Positions 1 to 6,378 of a stretch of DNA of 10,159 nt are shown one piece after another (position 1 is the stretch's first letter; each line of letters opens with the position of its first letter). The notes under the pieces were generated by a model. The model was not told where the DNA came from. It saw only the letters and a list, made by a program, of their open reading frames with translations, and ran no database searches. The position numbers and the translations under genes are program-made. The stretch is taken from the NCBI GenBank assembly GCA_038239345.1, contig JBBSEX010000074.1, positions 1-10,159 on the forward strand, written 5' to 3'. This DNA is from JBBSEX01 sp038239345. Its GTDB lineage: Bacteria > Acidobacteriota > Terriglobia > Bryobacterales > Bryobacteraceae.

Positions 1-123
1 GCCAGACGGAAGATCGGAGCATGGCGGGAGGAATACAATATTGAACGGCCCCATAGCAGTTTGGGCTACCGGACGCCAAATGAGTTTGCCGAACAATTGA
101 AATCCTCAGTTATCGCTGGCTGA
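1..123 (+). CDS. IS3-family transposase (OrfB), C-terminal end only, cut by window start
   Basis: Reading from base 1 in frame 1 gives 40 residues and then TGA at 121-123. They contain the signature end of IS3-family OrfB integrase-core transposases: AWREEYN, then ERPHSSLGYRTPNEFA. In this family the segment lies just after the catalytic glutamate of the DDE domain, so the rest of the transposase and its OrfA partner should lie left of the window. The reading frame is undamaged in the visible part, so the element could be intact. I could not define the right terminal inverted repeat or target duplication after the stop. A diverged, broken copy of the same 3' end lies at 4905-5036 in the opposite orientation; a 42-base block (cggccccatagcagt to aatgagttt) differs at only about two positions. 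Confidence 0.88.
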   Translation, partial: ARRKIGAWREEYNIERPHSSLGYRTPNEFAEQLKSSVIAG

Positions 124-271
124 GAAAATCGAGGCATGTCAGGACAGCTCATGGGTTTCTCGCGGATCCAACGCGGCCAAGTGCCGCTTAGTACTCGGCG
201 ATAAGAACAGGTTTATTCCAACAAATAATAAGACGAGACGGAATAATGGGGGCGCAGCTTGGAGCAGCGCC
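124..271. other. Spacer between IS3 transposase end and GH75 gene
   Basis: This stretch follows the transposase stop and precedes the stop of the minus-strand GH75 gene. It should contain the right end of the insertion sequence, but I cannot recognise the terminal repeat without the left end. Apart from a GC-rich hairpin at its right edge I see no gene or clear signal. Confidence 0.5.
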
Positions 272-272
272 C
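250..272 (-). terminator. Possible hairpin terminator after the GH75 gene
   Basis: A perfect 6-bp stem (GGGCGC at 250-255 with GCGCCC at 267-272) encloses an 11-base loop and overlaps the last base of the TAG stop codon of the minus-strand gene. On the minus strand it is followed by a T-rich but interrupted stretch (CATTATTCCGTCTCG, then TTATTATTTG) rather than a clean T-tract. It is a weak intrinsic terminator at best. Confidence 0.3.
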
Positions 273-997
273 TAGCGAAGTTGGTTTGCGAACTCCGGGA
301 AGCAACTTCTTGTCTGCTGCAGGCCTCCCCATCTTTCGAACACTTGATTTCCTTGTGCCTGAATCGTAGAAAGGGTCATGGGGGTACGATGTCCGGAGTG
401 GGGAAACACGATGTAAATGATCGATTGAGAACTGCAGCCACCGTGGCGTGCATTATTGCTCAGTCCAAGATATCCAGCAAGCGCGATTGAACCCTCGCCG
501 ATTTTTGCCCGGGGACCGACATCGGCGTAGATCGCAGCGCACCGCCGTCCGTTGTGACCGTTGATCACCATCGCGAGATCACCGAGCGCGGCTTTCAAGA
601 CCTCTCCATGATGTCCGGGCAGACTTATGTAGGGAATCGTGACGGAATCCACATAGCGAAGTGGATTTGTGCGCGCCAGGTGTTTATTTTGGAGCGCCGT
701 TGGCGAGACGTAGAAACCTGGCGCCGGATCGTTCGGCCCTTGCAGCACAGGTTTGCCATTTTTCTGGCCCGTATCGGTGACAACGCCGTACCAATTTCCT
801 TCATGTCCGGCATTGGCTAGGTTATCGAGACCGCGGCCGTGTACAGGATGGTAGGCGTTCGGCGCTCCATCCGCGTCCATAGCCATGCCAGCCTTAAAGA
901 AAAAGGCGGAATCTCCATCCAAACTGGAAATAGGGATACCCGCGATAGAAAGGATCGGTCGAACTCTAGAGTCCAGCGCGGTCGTCAAGGTCGCCAT
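272..997 (-). CDS. GH75 chitosanase-like protein, no signal peptide
   Basis: This 241-residue protein resembles glycoside hydrolase family 75 (chitosanase), whose members cut beta-1,4 links in chitosan. Visible family-type blocks are an acidic MAMDADGAPNAYHP near residues 38-51, GKPVLQGPNDPAPGFYVSPT at 81-100, YVDSVTIPYISLPG at 115-128, ALGDLAMV at 137-144, IYADVGPRAKIGEGSIALA at 156-174, and IIYIVFP at 193-199. The Asp159 and Glu168 pair lies where the family's catalytic Asp and Glu sit (GDxGP...IGEaS); the spacing is shorter than in the Fusarium enzyme. Known GH75 enzymes are secreted, but residues 1-30 here are not a Sec signal: there are no basic residues before the first hydrophobic stretch and no cleavage site. 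The ATG at 997 is supported by AAGGAG seven bases upstream. The gene lies 68 bp downstream of the AlkA fusion on the same strand. The family call is from motif memory, and activity on chitosan is untested. Confidence 0.72.
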   Translation of the reverse strand: MATLTTALDSRVRPILSIAGIPISSLDGDSAFFFKAGMAMDADGAPNAYHPVHGRGLDNLANAGHEGNWYGVVTDTGQKNGKPVLQGPNDPAPGFYVSPTALQNKHLARTNPLRYVDSVTIPYISLPGHHGEVLKAALGDLAMVINGHNGRRCAAIYADVGPRAKIGEGSIALAGYLGLSNNARHGGCSSQSIIYIVFPHSGHRTPMTLSTIQAQGNQVFERWGGLQQTRSCFPEFANQLR

Positions 998-1004
998 GGA
1001 TTAA

Positions 1005-1010
1005 CTCCTT
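1005..1010 (-). promoter_or_regulatory. Shine-Dalgarno site of the GH75 gene
   Basis: The minus strand reads AAGGAG seven bases before the ATG at 997-995. This near-perfect site fixes the start, makes a longer leader-bearing form unlikely, and supports the gene as translated. Confidence 0.75.
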
Positions 1011-1024
1011 TGCACCAAGGCACA

Positions 1025-1030
1025 ATTATA
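1025..1030 (-). promoter_or_regulatory. Candidate -10 box for the GH75 gene
   Basis: A consensus TATAAT on the minus strand sits about 28 bases before the GH75 start codon, giving a predicted leader of about 20 nt. I see no good -35 box 16-18 bases upstream, so this is a partial promoter. It would let the GH75 gene be expressed separately from the AlkA fusion upstream. Confidence 0.3.
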
Positions 1031-1065
1031 AACCCTGTCATGTTCGAAGGAGATCTGCGACACCC

Positions 1066-2508
1066 CTACGATCTTCCGCTCGGCTTATTCCAGAGATACA
1101 TCGTTGCGTATGATCGCCATGGCCGCCACACTTCAGCACGTTTCTCTAGTTCGCCCGCAGTGCGTAGACCGAGTGCGCGTAGCAGGCCCGGATCGCCGGC
1201 TGGAAGCGCATCTGGCTCTCCCAGCGCTCGCATCGCTACGTATTGAGCGGTCCCGTTACAAATCCCCGTGATCTCGACGAGCCGAGCCAAAAAATCATCG
1301 GCGTGATTCATCCCTTCAAAGCGGATGTGCCCATCGCATATCGCACGGGCCAGAGCCCGGATTGCCTGGGCGCGTTTCTCAGCAAGGCCGATACTCGTCA
1401 GGTTGGCATCGGCCAGAACCTCCGGCGTGGGAAAGATGTGGGTAAGGCCAGATTGGCCGGAGAACGGCTGACCGAATAATGTAGCGATTCTGCCTACAAG
1501 CAGGGTATTTGCGCCCTCCACGGCCATGTGCTGGCCAAGGATCGCTTGCACCGTAAGCTCGAAGCCGTTCCAGCAGCCGGGTACTCGCAGTCCTGGCTCA
1601 CCATGAATCCGCGCTACCAATTCCGGGTCACTTCCCAAGCCCTGCGCGATGGCTACCCAATCTGCGTTCAGATCGAACATACTGCGGACCCGTTCGATGA
1701 TCGGGAATAGTGAGCGGGGATCGGCAATCTGCACCCGCACCGCAAGGGCATTCTGCCCCTCATCGAGCGAGACATCGATTTGGCCAGGACAACCGTTCAA
1801 GAAAACGGACCGGCGATAACCCTTTGAGTCCACCGCTTCGACGCCGGGAGTCGCACGAGCCGAGAGAAACGCCAACATATGTTTCCACTGATACGGTGGG
1901 CGGAAACGGAGTTGAAAAACGTACTGATTCTCTGGCTGGCTCGTTTTCTGATGCGCCAGGCGGCGGATTTGCGTTGGGGTTCGCTTGTACGTCTTCTGGA
2001 TGGCGGCATTGAATCTGCGAACGCAGCCGAACCCCGACGAGAGAGCCACTTCACTCATCGGCAACTGTGTTTCGTCAATTAACTTCTTGGCGAAATGCAG
2101 GCGGCGAGTCTGTGCCACCGCGCTCGGCCGTGCCCCCAGGTGCTGGACGAAGAGCCGCCGAAGATGTCGCGAGCCAACGCCGAGGCGTGCCGCAAGGTTT
2201 TCCATTCCCCCATCCAAGCCGCTCTCGGCGATCAGGCGCAACGCTCTCGAAACGGTGTTGGATGTTCCAAACCAAGCCGGAGTTCCCGGAGAACACTCCG
2301 GCCTGCAGCGCAAACATGGACGAAACCCAGCTTCCGCTGCTGCGGCCGCGGTAGGAAAATAACGAACGTTTTTCTCTAGGACTGTCGGTACGGGGCAAAC
2401 GGAGCGGCAATAGATTTTGGTGCTGAGCACTCCAATGAAGAACTTTCCGTCGAAGCGCGGATCGCGCGATAGCCTCGCTCGTGAGAATACCTGCAAGTCC
2501 AGCGTCAT
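1066..2508 (-). CDS. alkA: Ada-AraC-AlkA fusion: methyl-responsive regulator and 3-methyladenine DNA glycosylase II
   Basis: This 480-residue fusion handles DNA alkylation damage. Residues 1-75 are an Ada-type zinc domain: Cys34, Cys38, Cys65 and Cys68 keep exactly the spacing of E. coli Ada Cys38/42/69/72, where the first Cys accepts methyl groups from phosphotriesters. Residues 84-184 are an AraC-type double helix-turn-helix (LAARLGVGSRHLRRLF; SEVALSSGFGCVRRFNAAI). Residues 195-310 match the AlkA N-terminal domain, and 315-470 the HhH-GPD glycosylase domain, with WNGFELTVQAILGQ and Asp439 in LPAGDPGLL at the position of AlkA catalytic Asp238. The helix-hairpin-helix reads TGICNGTAQ where PGIGxWTA is usual (residues 414-421). 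The length fits annotated Ada-AlkA fusions. The ATG at 2508 lacks a strong Shine-Dalgarno site but gives the expected N-terminus. The gene is divergent from the M13 peptidase and upstream of the GH75 gene. By analogy with Ada it may regulate its own promoter; no Ada box was recognised. Confidence 0.93.
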   Translation of the reverse strand: MTLDLQVFSRARLSRDPRFDGKFFIGVLSTKIYCRSVCPVPTVLEKNVRYFPTAAAAAEAGFRPCLRCRPECSPGTPAWFGTSNTVSRALRLIAESGLDGGMENLAARLGVGSRHLRRLFVQHLGARPSAVAQTRRLHFAKKLIDETQLPMSEVALSSGFGCVRRFNAAIQKTYKRTPTQIRRLAHQKTSQPENQYVFQLRFRPPYQWKHMLAFLSARATPGVEAVDSKGYRRSVFLNGCPGQIDVSLDEGQNALAVRVQIADPRSLFPIIERVRSMFDLNADWVAIAQGLGSDPELVARIHGEPGLRVPGCWNGFELTVQAILGQHMAVEGANTLLVGRIATLFGQPFSGQSGLTHIFPTPEVLADANLTSIGLAEKRAQAIRALARAICDGHIRFEGMNHADDFLARLVEITGICNGTAQYVAMRALGEPDALPAGDPGLLRALGLRTAGELEKRAEVWRPWRSYATMYLWNKPSGRS

Positions 2509-2711
2509 GCTTCTGTCAACGACGAACGAAATCGCGCCGCCTGAGTTTCATAATACTCGACACTCGCCGGACGGCTGGACATTACCGGACGCGATCGTCT
2601 CGGCTTACTAGAACAAGGAAAGAGGTCCGCAATCGTCCAATGATCGTGCTGCCATTTCGCTACAGTCGGGACGGACCGCATGTCGGCCATCGACAAATGA
2701 GGGAGGGACAA
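2509..2711. promoter_or_regulatory. Divergent spacer between the AlkA fusion and the M13 peptidase
   Basis: This 203-bp spacer must carry the promoters of both divergent genes. The minus strand has a TATTAT at 2550-2555, about 40 bases before the alkA start, and the plus strand a CATAAT at 2549-2554. Neither has a convincing -35 box, so promoter positions stay uncertain. Open reading frames crossing the spacer look like chance extensions. Confidence 0.35.
2701..2708 (+). promoter_or_regulatory. Shine-Dalgarno site selecting the GTG start of the M13 peptidase
   Basis: The purine run GGGAGGGA ends three bases before GTG 2712-2714. The in-frame ATG at 2697-2699 has no comparable site upstream, so GTG is preferred. 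It places the hydrophobic signal segment close to the N-terminus. Confidence 0.55.
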
Positions 2712-4784
2712 GTGAAACACAAGAACGAGAAGACAATCGAGCCGTCGGTATGTGGGGATCTTCGTACCACTGTCGCAGTCGCGGTCTTCCTCTTGTTCGC
2801 CGCAACCGCTTCGCCTGCTGCTCCCATCGCGAACGAAGATGACGCGGACCATTCCATAAAAGCGGGCGACGACTTCTACCAGTACGCCAATGGAAGCTGG
2901 CTCAAAAGTGTAACGATACCCGCCGGACAGGGCCGCTACGATTCGCGTGCAATCGTGAACGAGAAGACCAGCCAGCGAGTTCGCGATCTCATCCAAGACG
3001 CCGCCGCGTCGCCCGGACCCAAGGGCGGCGTGGCACAGAAAGTTGGCGATTACTACGCCAGCTTTATGGACGAAGAGCGCATTGAGTCCAAGAAGCTGAC
3101 TCCCCTAGCTGATGAGATGGCCCTGATTGCTGCGATCACAACCAAGAAGTCGCTGTCATCCTATCTGGGCTCCACTCTGAATGGCGAAGTCGACGGGCTC
3201 ACTGCGAACGCCGATCATATCTTTGGCTTGTGGATCAACCAGGGCTTCAAGGACACCATTCACAATGTTGTCCATCTCTGGCAGGGCGGTCTAGGAATGC
3301 CCAGTCGCGAGAACTACCTCGACCCGTCACCTAAAATGGCGGACCTGCGCGCTCAGTATCAAGCGCACATTGCCGCAGTCCTCAGGCTTGCGGGCGAGGT
3401 CGACGCGGAGGCCAAAGCGGCGCGGATTCTGTCGTTTGAGATCCGCATCGCGCGAGCATTCGCGCCAGACGCCGATGCCACTGACGTCTTTAAGCAGAAT
3501 AACCCGTGGAGGCGTGCCGAGTTTGCTGCGAAGGCGCCGGGCATGGATTGGGACACCTACTTCAAATCGGCGGGACTTGCCGGTCAGGCGGACTTCATTG
3601 TGTGGCAGCCGTCAGCGGTTGTGGGCGTCTCTTCCCTGGTGGAAAGTGAAAGTCCAGATCTGTGGAGGGACTATCTCCGGTTTCACCTCATCGAACACTA
3701 CGCCTTGGTGCTACCGAAGGAGATCGCTGCCGAGCATTTTGCCTTTTACAACACGCTTCTATCCGGTGCGCAGCAGCAGCCCGATCGCACACAGTTGGCC
3801 ATCGCCGCTACCAACGCAGCGCTCGGGCAGGCTGTCGGCAAGCTCTACACCCAACGTTATTTTCCACCTGAAGCGAAGGCCAAGGCACAAGCCATGGCGG
3901 CCGACCTGATCACAGCCTACCGGACCCGCATTTCCAATCTGAGGTGGATGTCCAGTGGGACCAAGACAAAGGCCTTGGACAAACTGGCTGCGCTGGAGAT
4001 CTTCGTAGGCTACCCCGATACATGGATCGACTATTCGAAGCTCGCTATCGATCATAGCGACGCTTTTGGAGATATCCGCCGAGCCGAGGCCTTCCTTCGC
4101 TCCCGCAATGTAGCCCAGCTAAAACAACCAGTCGATCCCATCGAATGGCCGATCAACCCGCAAATTCCTGGCGCCGGCATCATGTTCAGTCCCAATGCCG
4201 AGTTCTTCTCCGCTGGAATTTTGCAGCCGCCGTATTTCGACGCGCAAGGCGACGCCGCCTCCAACTACGGGTCGGCCGGAGCTGGCATGGCCCACGAAAT
4301 CAGTCACAGTTTCGACGAACTCGGCAATATCTATAATGCCCATGGCGGGCTCGGCGATTGGTGGACCGCAGAAGACCGCGCACAGTATCACGCGGGGGCA
4401 GCCAAACTCGCGGCACAATTTGATACCTACTGTCCATTCGCCGATCTTTGCGTCAACGGCAAGCAGGTCCTAACCGAGAGTATCGCCGACCAGGCGGGGT
4501 TATTGGTCGCACACGACGCCTACGTCCTCTCACAGAAAGGCCAGCCCGATATCGTCATCGGCGGACGCACCGGCGAACAACGGTTCTTCCTTGCGTTCGG
4601 CCAGCGATGGCGCAATATTCAAACAGAAGCCGCACTTCGTCATCAGCTCAAGACCGATACTCATCCACCGGGGAAATACCGCGGCGATTCTGTCCGCAAT
4701 GTCGACTTCTGGTACAAGGCCTTCGAGATCGCGCCCGGTGAAAAGTTATATCTGAAGCCCAAAGATCGCGTTCGGATATGGTAA
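2712..4784 (+). CDS. Secreted M13-family (neprilysin/PepO-type) zinc metallopeptidase
   Basis: From the GTG start this is a 690-residue protein, the usual size for M13 endopeptidases, which cleave short peptides. Residues 1-37 form a signal peptide: basic start, hydrophobic VAVAVFLLFA, and a likely cleavage near ASPAA, with no lipobox cysteine. That predicts a soluble periplasmic or exported enzyme. The mature N-terminus shows the family's GDDFYQYANGSWL (52-64). The zinc site is HEISH at 528-532 with the third ligand Glu589 in ESIAD (589-593). DTHPPGKYR (649-657) matches the neprilysin block with transition-state His and Arg (His651, Arg657), and the chain ends RVRIW like the family. The canonical NAYYxP substrate-binding segment before the HExxH is not seen; residues 485-503 read IPGAGIMFSPNAEFFSAGI. 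An in-frame ATG at 2697 would add five residues. It stands alone, divergent from alkA; substrate unknown. Confidence 0.93.
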   Translation: MKHKNEKTIEPSVCGDLRTTVAVAVFLLFAATASPAAPIANEDDADHSIKAGDDFYQYANGSWLKSVTIPAGQGRYDSRAIVNEKTSQRVRDLIQDAAASPGPKGGVAQKVGDYYASFMDEERIESKKLTPLADEMALIAAITTKKSLSSYLGSTLNGEVDGLTANADHIFGLWINQGFKDTIHNVVHLWQGGLGMPSRENYLDPSPKMADLRAQYQAHIAAVLRLAGEVDAEAKAARILSFEIRIARAFAPDADATDVFKQNNPWRRAEFAAKAPGMDWDTYFKSAGLAGQADFIVWQPSAVVGVSSLVESESPDLWRDYLRFHLIEHYALVLPKEIAAEHFAFYNTLLSGAQQQPDRTQLAIAATNAALGQAVGKLYTQRYFPPEAKAKAQAMAADLITAYRTRISNLRWMSSGTKTKALDKLAALEIFVGYPDTWIDYSKLAIDHSDAFGDIRRAEAFLRSRNVAQLKQPVDPIEWPINPQIPGAGIMFSPNAEFFSAGILQPPYFDAQGDAASNYGSAGAGMAHEISHSFDELGNIYNAHGGLGDWWTAEDRAQYHAGAAKLAAQFDTYCPFADLCVNGKQVLTESIADQAGLLVAHDAYVLSQKGQPDIVIGGRTGEQRFFLAFGQRWRNIQTEAALRHQLKTDTHPPGKYRGDSVRNVDFWYKAFEIAPGEKLYLKPKDRVRIW

Positions 4785-4821
4785 CCGACGACGCCCATCT
4801 GACGGCGCGAACTTTTCGATT

Positions 4822-4848
4822 GATCGCGACAACAACACCACCGCGATC
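4822..4848. repeat. Inverted repeat after the M13 gene, GATCGCG/CGCGATC
   Basis: The perfect 7-bp arms 4822-4828 and 4842-4848 flank a 13-base CA-rich loop, starting 38 bases after the M13 stop. No T-tract follows on either strand, so it is not a standard intrinsic terminator, although it may stabilise the mRNA 3' end. Confidence 0.4.
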
Positions 4849-4857
4849 GCCGGGCTC

Positions 4858-4878
4858 GCTGGAGATGTGCGCTCCAGC
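4858..4878. repeat. Inverted repeat GCTGGAG/CTCCAGC beside the IS3 remnant
   Basis: The perfect 7-bp arms 4858-4864 and 4872-4878 enclose a 7-base loop. The repeat lies 26 bases past the stop of the decayed transposase fragment, roughly where an IS3 terminal repeat would be expected, but I cannot match it to a known element end. Confidence 0.35.
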
Positions 4879-4904
4879 TCCAGGAACTCAGACTGACTGA
4901 GGAT

Positions 4905-5036
4905 TCAATTGTTCGTAAACTCATTTGGCGTCCAGTAGCCCAGACTGCTATGGGGCCGTCCGCTATCGTATTCATCCCGCCATTCTGCAACGGTCGCCCA
5001 GGCTGGATATGGATCAGCTCGTCCTTGCATCAGCTT
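4905..5036 (-). pseudogene. Decayed IS3-family transposase 3' fragment
   Basis: The minus strand encodes EWRDEYDSGRPHSSLGYWTP followed by NEF, the same C-terminal block as the transposase at 1-123. Downstream of NEF a net loss of one base relative to that copy shifts the frame and ends the protein at TGA (4907-4905); a second single-base loss follows. Nucleotide similarity is strongest over 4917-4958. Residues further upstream (KLMQGRADPYPAW) no longer match the other copy, and a stop at 5054-5052 closes the frame. No catalytic DDE residues remain, so this is a dead end-fragment of a related element in opposite orientation. The left limit is firm; the right limit of homology is uncertain beyond about 4993. 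Confidence 0.8.
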
Positions 5037-5051
5037 AAAAAGTGTAGACCT

Positions 5052-5330
5052 TCAGAAAGGTCCGATCTCAGAAGAGCCGCTATTCATCCCTTTCGCAATC
5101 GCGGTCTTTCGCAAGAGAGCATCAAGTCCAGCCGGATCGCCAAGTACCCAAAGCTCAGCAATTGCGTCTTTCTTGATACGGAACAGTCCTACTGACGTTC
5201 CAAGAGCGGAGTTCTGTCCCACCGCGACGCATGACGCACCGTCCAGGCTACCGGATTGGACAAATGGGTTCCTTAACTGGCTCCTGCGCCGGGTTAACGG
5301 CGGCGGGACCATTCCCGACCAGGCATTCAT
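5052..5330 (-). pseudogene. Fragment resembling the C-terminal part of a SnoaL/NTF2-like protein
   Basis: The 92-residue minus-strand frame contains SVGLFRIKKDAIAELWVLGD then PAGLDALLRK (residues 46-75). This resembles the last beta strands and helix of SnoaL-like ester cyclase or NTF2-fold proteins, commonly read as FRI.DGKI.E.W...D..GLL. The N-terminal half of such a domain (normally about 130 residues in all) is not present in this frame. The overlapping minus frame 5248-5532 has possibly related sequence (YYELFRAFDPSMSYHLP), which would imply a frameshift near 5250-5290. I see no good ribosome site. The likely reading is a degraded gene stranded beside the IS3 scar; a short hypothetical protein is the alternative. 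Function cannot be assigned. Confidence 0.3.
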
Positions 5331-5640
5331 TCAGTTGCGTACTCGGCAAATGGTATGACATAGATGGATCGAAAGCTCGGAACAGTTCGTAGTATCCGAA
5401 GGTTCTGTTGGCGTGTAGCCGCCGCCCCTTCGCTCGAACGGTAGTTAATAGGTCACGGATCGCGCCCACGGCGACCATCCAGTTTGCGCCTGTCGCGAGT
5501 TGGGGGAGCCGGCGCGATCGGGAGGTGAACAAAGATGGTAACTTGAAGAGTCTGCGGAATTCGGTTTCCGCTCAAGTACTCGACGAAAATACAATCGCGG
5601 AGTTGGTCTAACGCCTACGTAAAGCCAAGCCGAATCCTCC
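5331..5640. other. Gene-poor stretch before the two-component genes
   Basis: There is no convincing intact gene here. The minus frame down from 5532 may belong to the decayed SnoaL-like gene, and the plus frame 5408-5611 has no ribosome site or recognisable motif. A TACAAT at 5590-5595, about 60 bases before the response regulator start, could be a -10 box, but no -35 box is evident. Promoter elements for the two-component operon are expected within the last 120 bases. Confidence 0.45.
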
Positions 5641-5646
5641 AAAGGA
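5641..5646 (+). promoter_or_regulatory. Shine-Dalgarno site of the response regulator
   Basis: AAAGGA ends nine bases before the ATG at 5656, an ordinary spacing that supports this start. Confidence 0.6.
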
Positions 5647-5655
5647 CATCACGAA

Positions 5656-6378
5656 ATGGAAAAGGAAGGGCCACGTATCCTGCTCGTTGATGACGAAAGA
5701 TCCATGCAGGACATTCTCAGCGTCACGCTGCAATCGGCCGGATACAGCCTTTACCCGGTTTTCACTGGTGCGGAGGCCCTCCGGAAGGTTCAGTTGGCCA
5801 GGCCGGGTCTGATCCTGCTCGACTTGTTCCTGCCCGACATGGACGGCAAAGAAGTTTTACGAAGCCTGCGAGAATGGACGACGACGCCTATTGTCGTAAT
5901 GTCTGTTCGACATGAGGAATCCGAAAAGATCGCGTGTCTCGATGCGGGTGCCGACGATTACCTTACTAAGCCTTTCACAATGGGAGAACTATTGGCGCGT
6001 CTGCGGGCAGCCTTAAGGAGGGCTTTTGGCAGCGCAACGATCGAGATCTTCAAGACCGGCGCCCTCAAAGTCGATTTCAACCGGCGAGAGGTCTACGTTG
6101 CAGACGACCAGGTGAAATTAACGGCCACCGAGTATGACCTTTTGAAAGTGCTTGTTCGCCATGCCGGATTGGTTAGGACGCACCATCAGTTGATCCGAGA
6201 ATTATGGGGTACCACTCAATATCAGGACGCCGTGCACCTGTTGCGCGTGACCGTGAGCAATCTGCGCAGGAAGCTGGTTTGCGACCCAAAATTTCTCCGC
6301 TATATCGTGACTGAACCTGGCGTGGGATATCGGCTTCGTATCGATTCCGAGTGGATTGGGGCGGGAGAGGGTCATTGA
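5656..6378 (+). CDS. KdpE-like OmpR-family response regulator
   Basis: This 240-residue cytoplasmic regulator has a receiver domain (6-122) followed by an OmpR/PhoB winged helix (about 131-228). The receiver keeps the acidic pair Asp12/Asp13, the phospho-acceptor Asp56 in LLDLFLPDMDG, the switch Ser83 in VMSVR, and Lys105 in DYLTKPF. The winged helix has LTATEYDLLKVLVRHAG and YQDAVHLLRVTVSNLRRKL, then YIVTEPGVGYRL. These blocks read like KdpE, the potassium-starvation regulator partnered by KdpD. No kdpFABC transporter genes are in the window, so the target may differ. It is the first gene of a two-gene operon; its TGA overlaps the kinase start by 4 bp. Confidence is high for the class and moderate for KdpE kinship. 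Confidence 0.92.
   Translation: MEKEGPRILLVDDERSMQDILSVTLQSAGYSLYPVFTGAEALRKVQLARPGLILLDLFLPDMDGKEVLRSLREWTTTPIVVMSVRHEESEKIACLDAGADDYLTKPFTMGELLARLRAALRRAFGSATIEIFKTGALKVDFNRREVYVADDQVKLTATEYDLLKVLVRHAGLVRTHHQLIRELWGTTQYQDAVHLLRVTVSNLRRKLVCDPKFLRYIVTEPGVGYRLRIDSEWIGAGEGH
6363..6371 (+). promoter_or_regulatory. Shine-Dalgarno site inside the regulator's 3' end, selecting TTG for the kinase
   Basis: The run GGGAGAGGG lies three bases before TTG 6375-6377, with its GGGAG core seven bases away. The rival in-frame GTG at 6351 has no such site. The TTG overlaps the regulator's TGA as TTGA, the arrangement typical of translational coupling. Confidence 0.55.

Noticed and set aside
839..1246. Plus-strand open frame of 135 codons rich in Arg and Ser
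   Set aside because: It lies antisense across the strongly supported GH75 and AlkA genes, has no ribosome site or motif, and has the composition of a shadow frame.
1985..2362. Plus-strand Arg/Ala-rich frame of 125 codons
   Set aside because: It is antisense to the Ada and AraC domains of the AlkA fusion, where GC-rich coding produces long open frames; no recognisable domain.
2481..2711. N-terminal extension of the M13 peptidase from an upstream ATG
   Set aside because: The extension is basic, non-family sequence that would bury the signal peptide about 97 residues in. GTG 2712 has the only good ribosome site and gives family-typical length.
2505..2996. Minus-strand frame of 163 codons opposite the M13 start region
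   Set aside because: It runs antisense through the M13 signal peptide and conserved N-terminus, has no motif, and overlaps the alkA start.
4661..4990. Minus-strand frame of 109 codons spanning the M13 end and the IS3 fragment
   Set aside because: The transposase remnant is in a different frame, and the rest is antisense to the conserved M13 C-terminus.
5408..5611. Plus-strand frame of 67 codons upstream of the response regulator
   Set aside because: No ribosome site, no recognisable motif, and it partly opposes the possible SnoaL-like remnant; too weak to call a gene.
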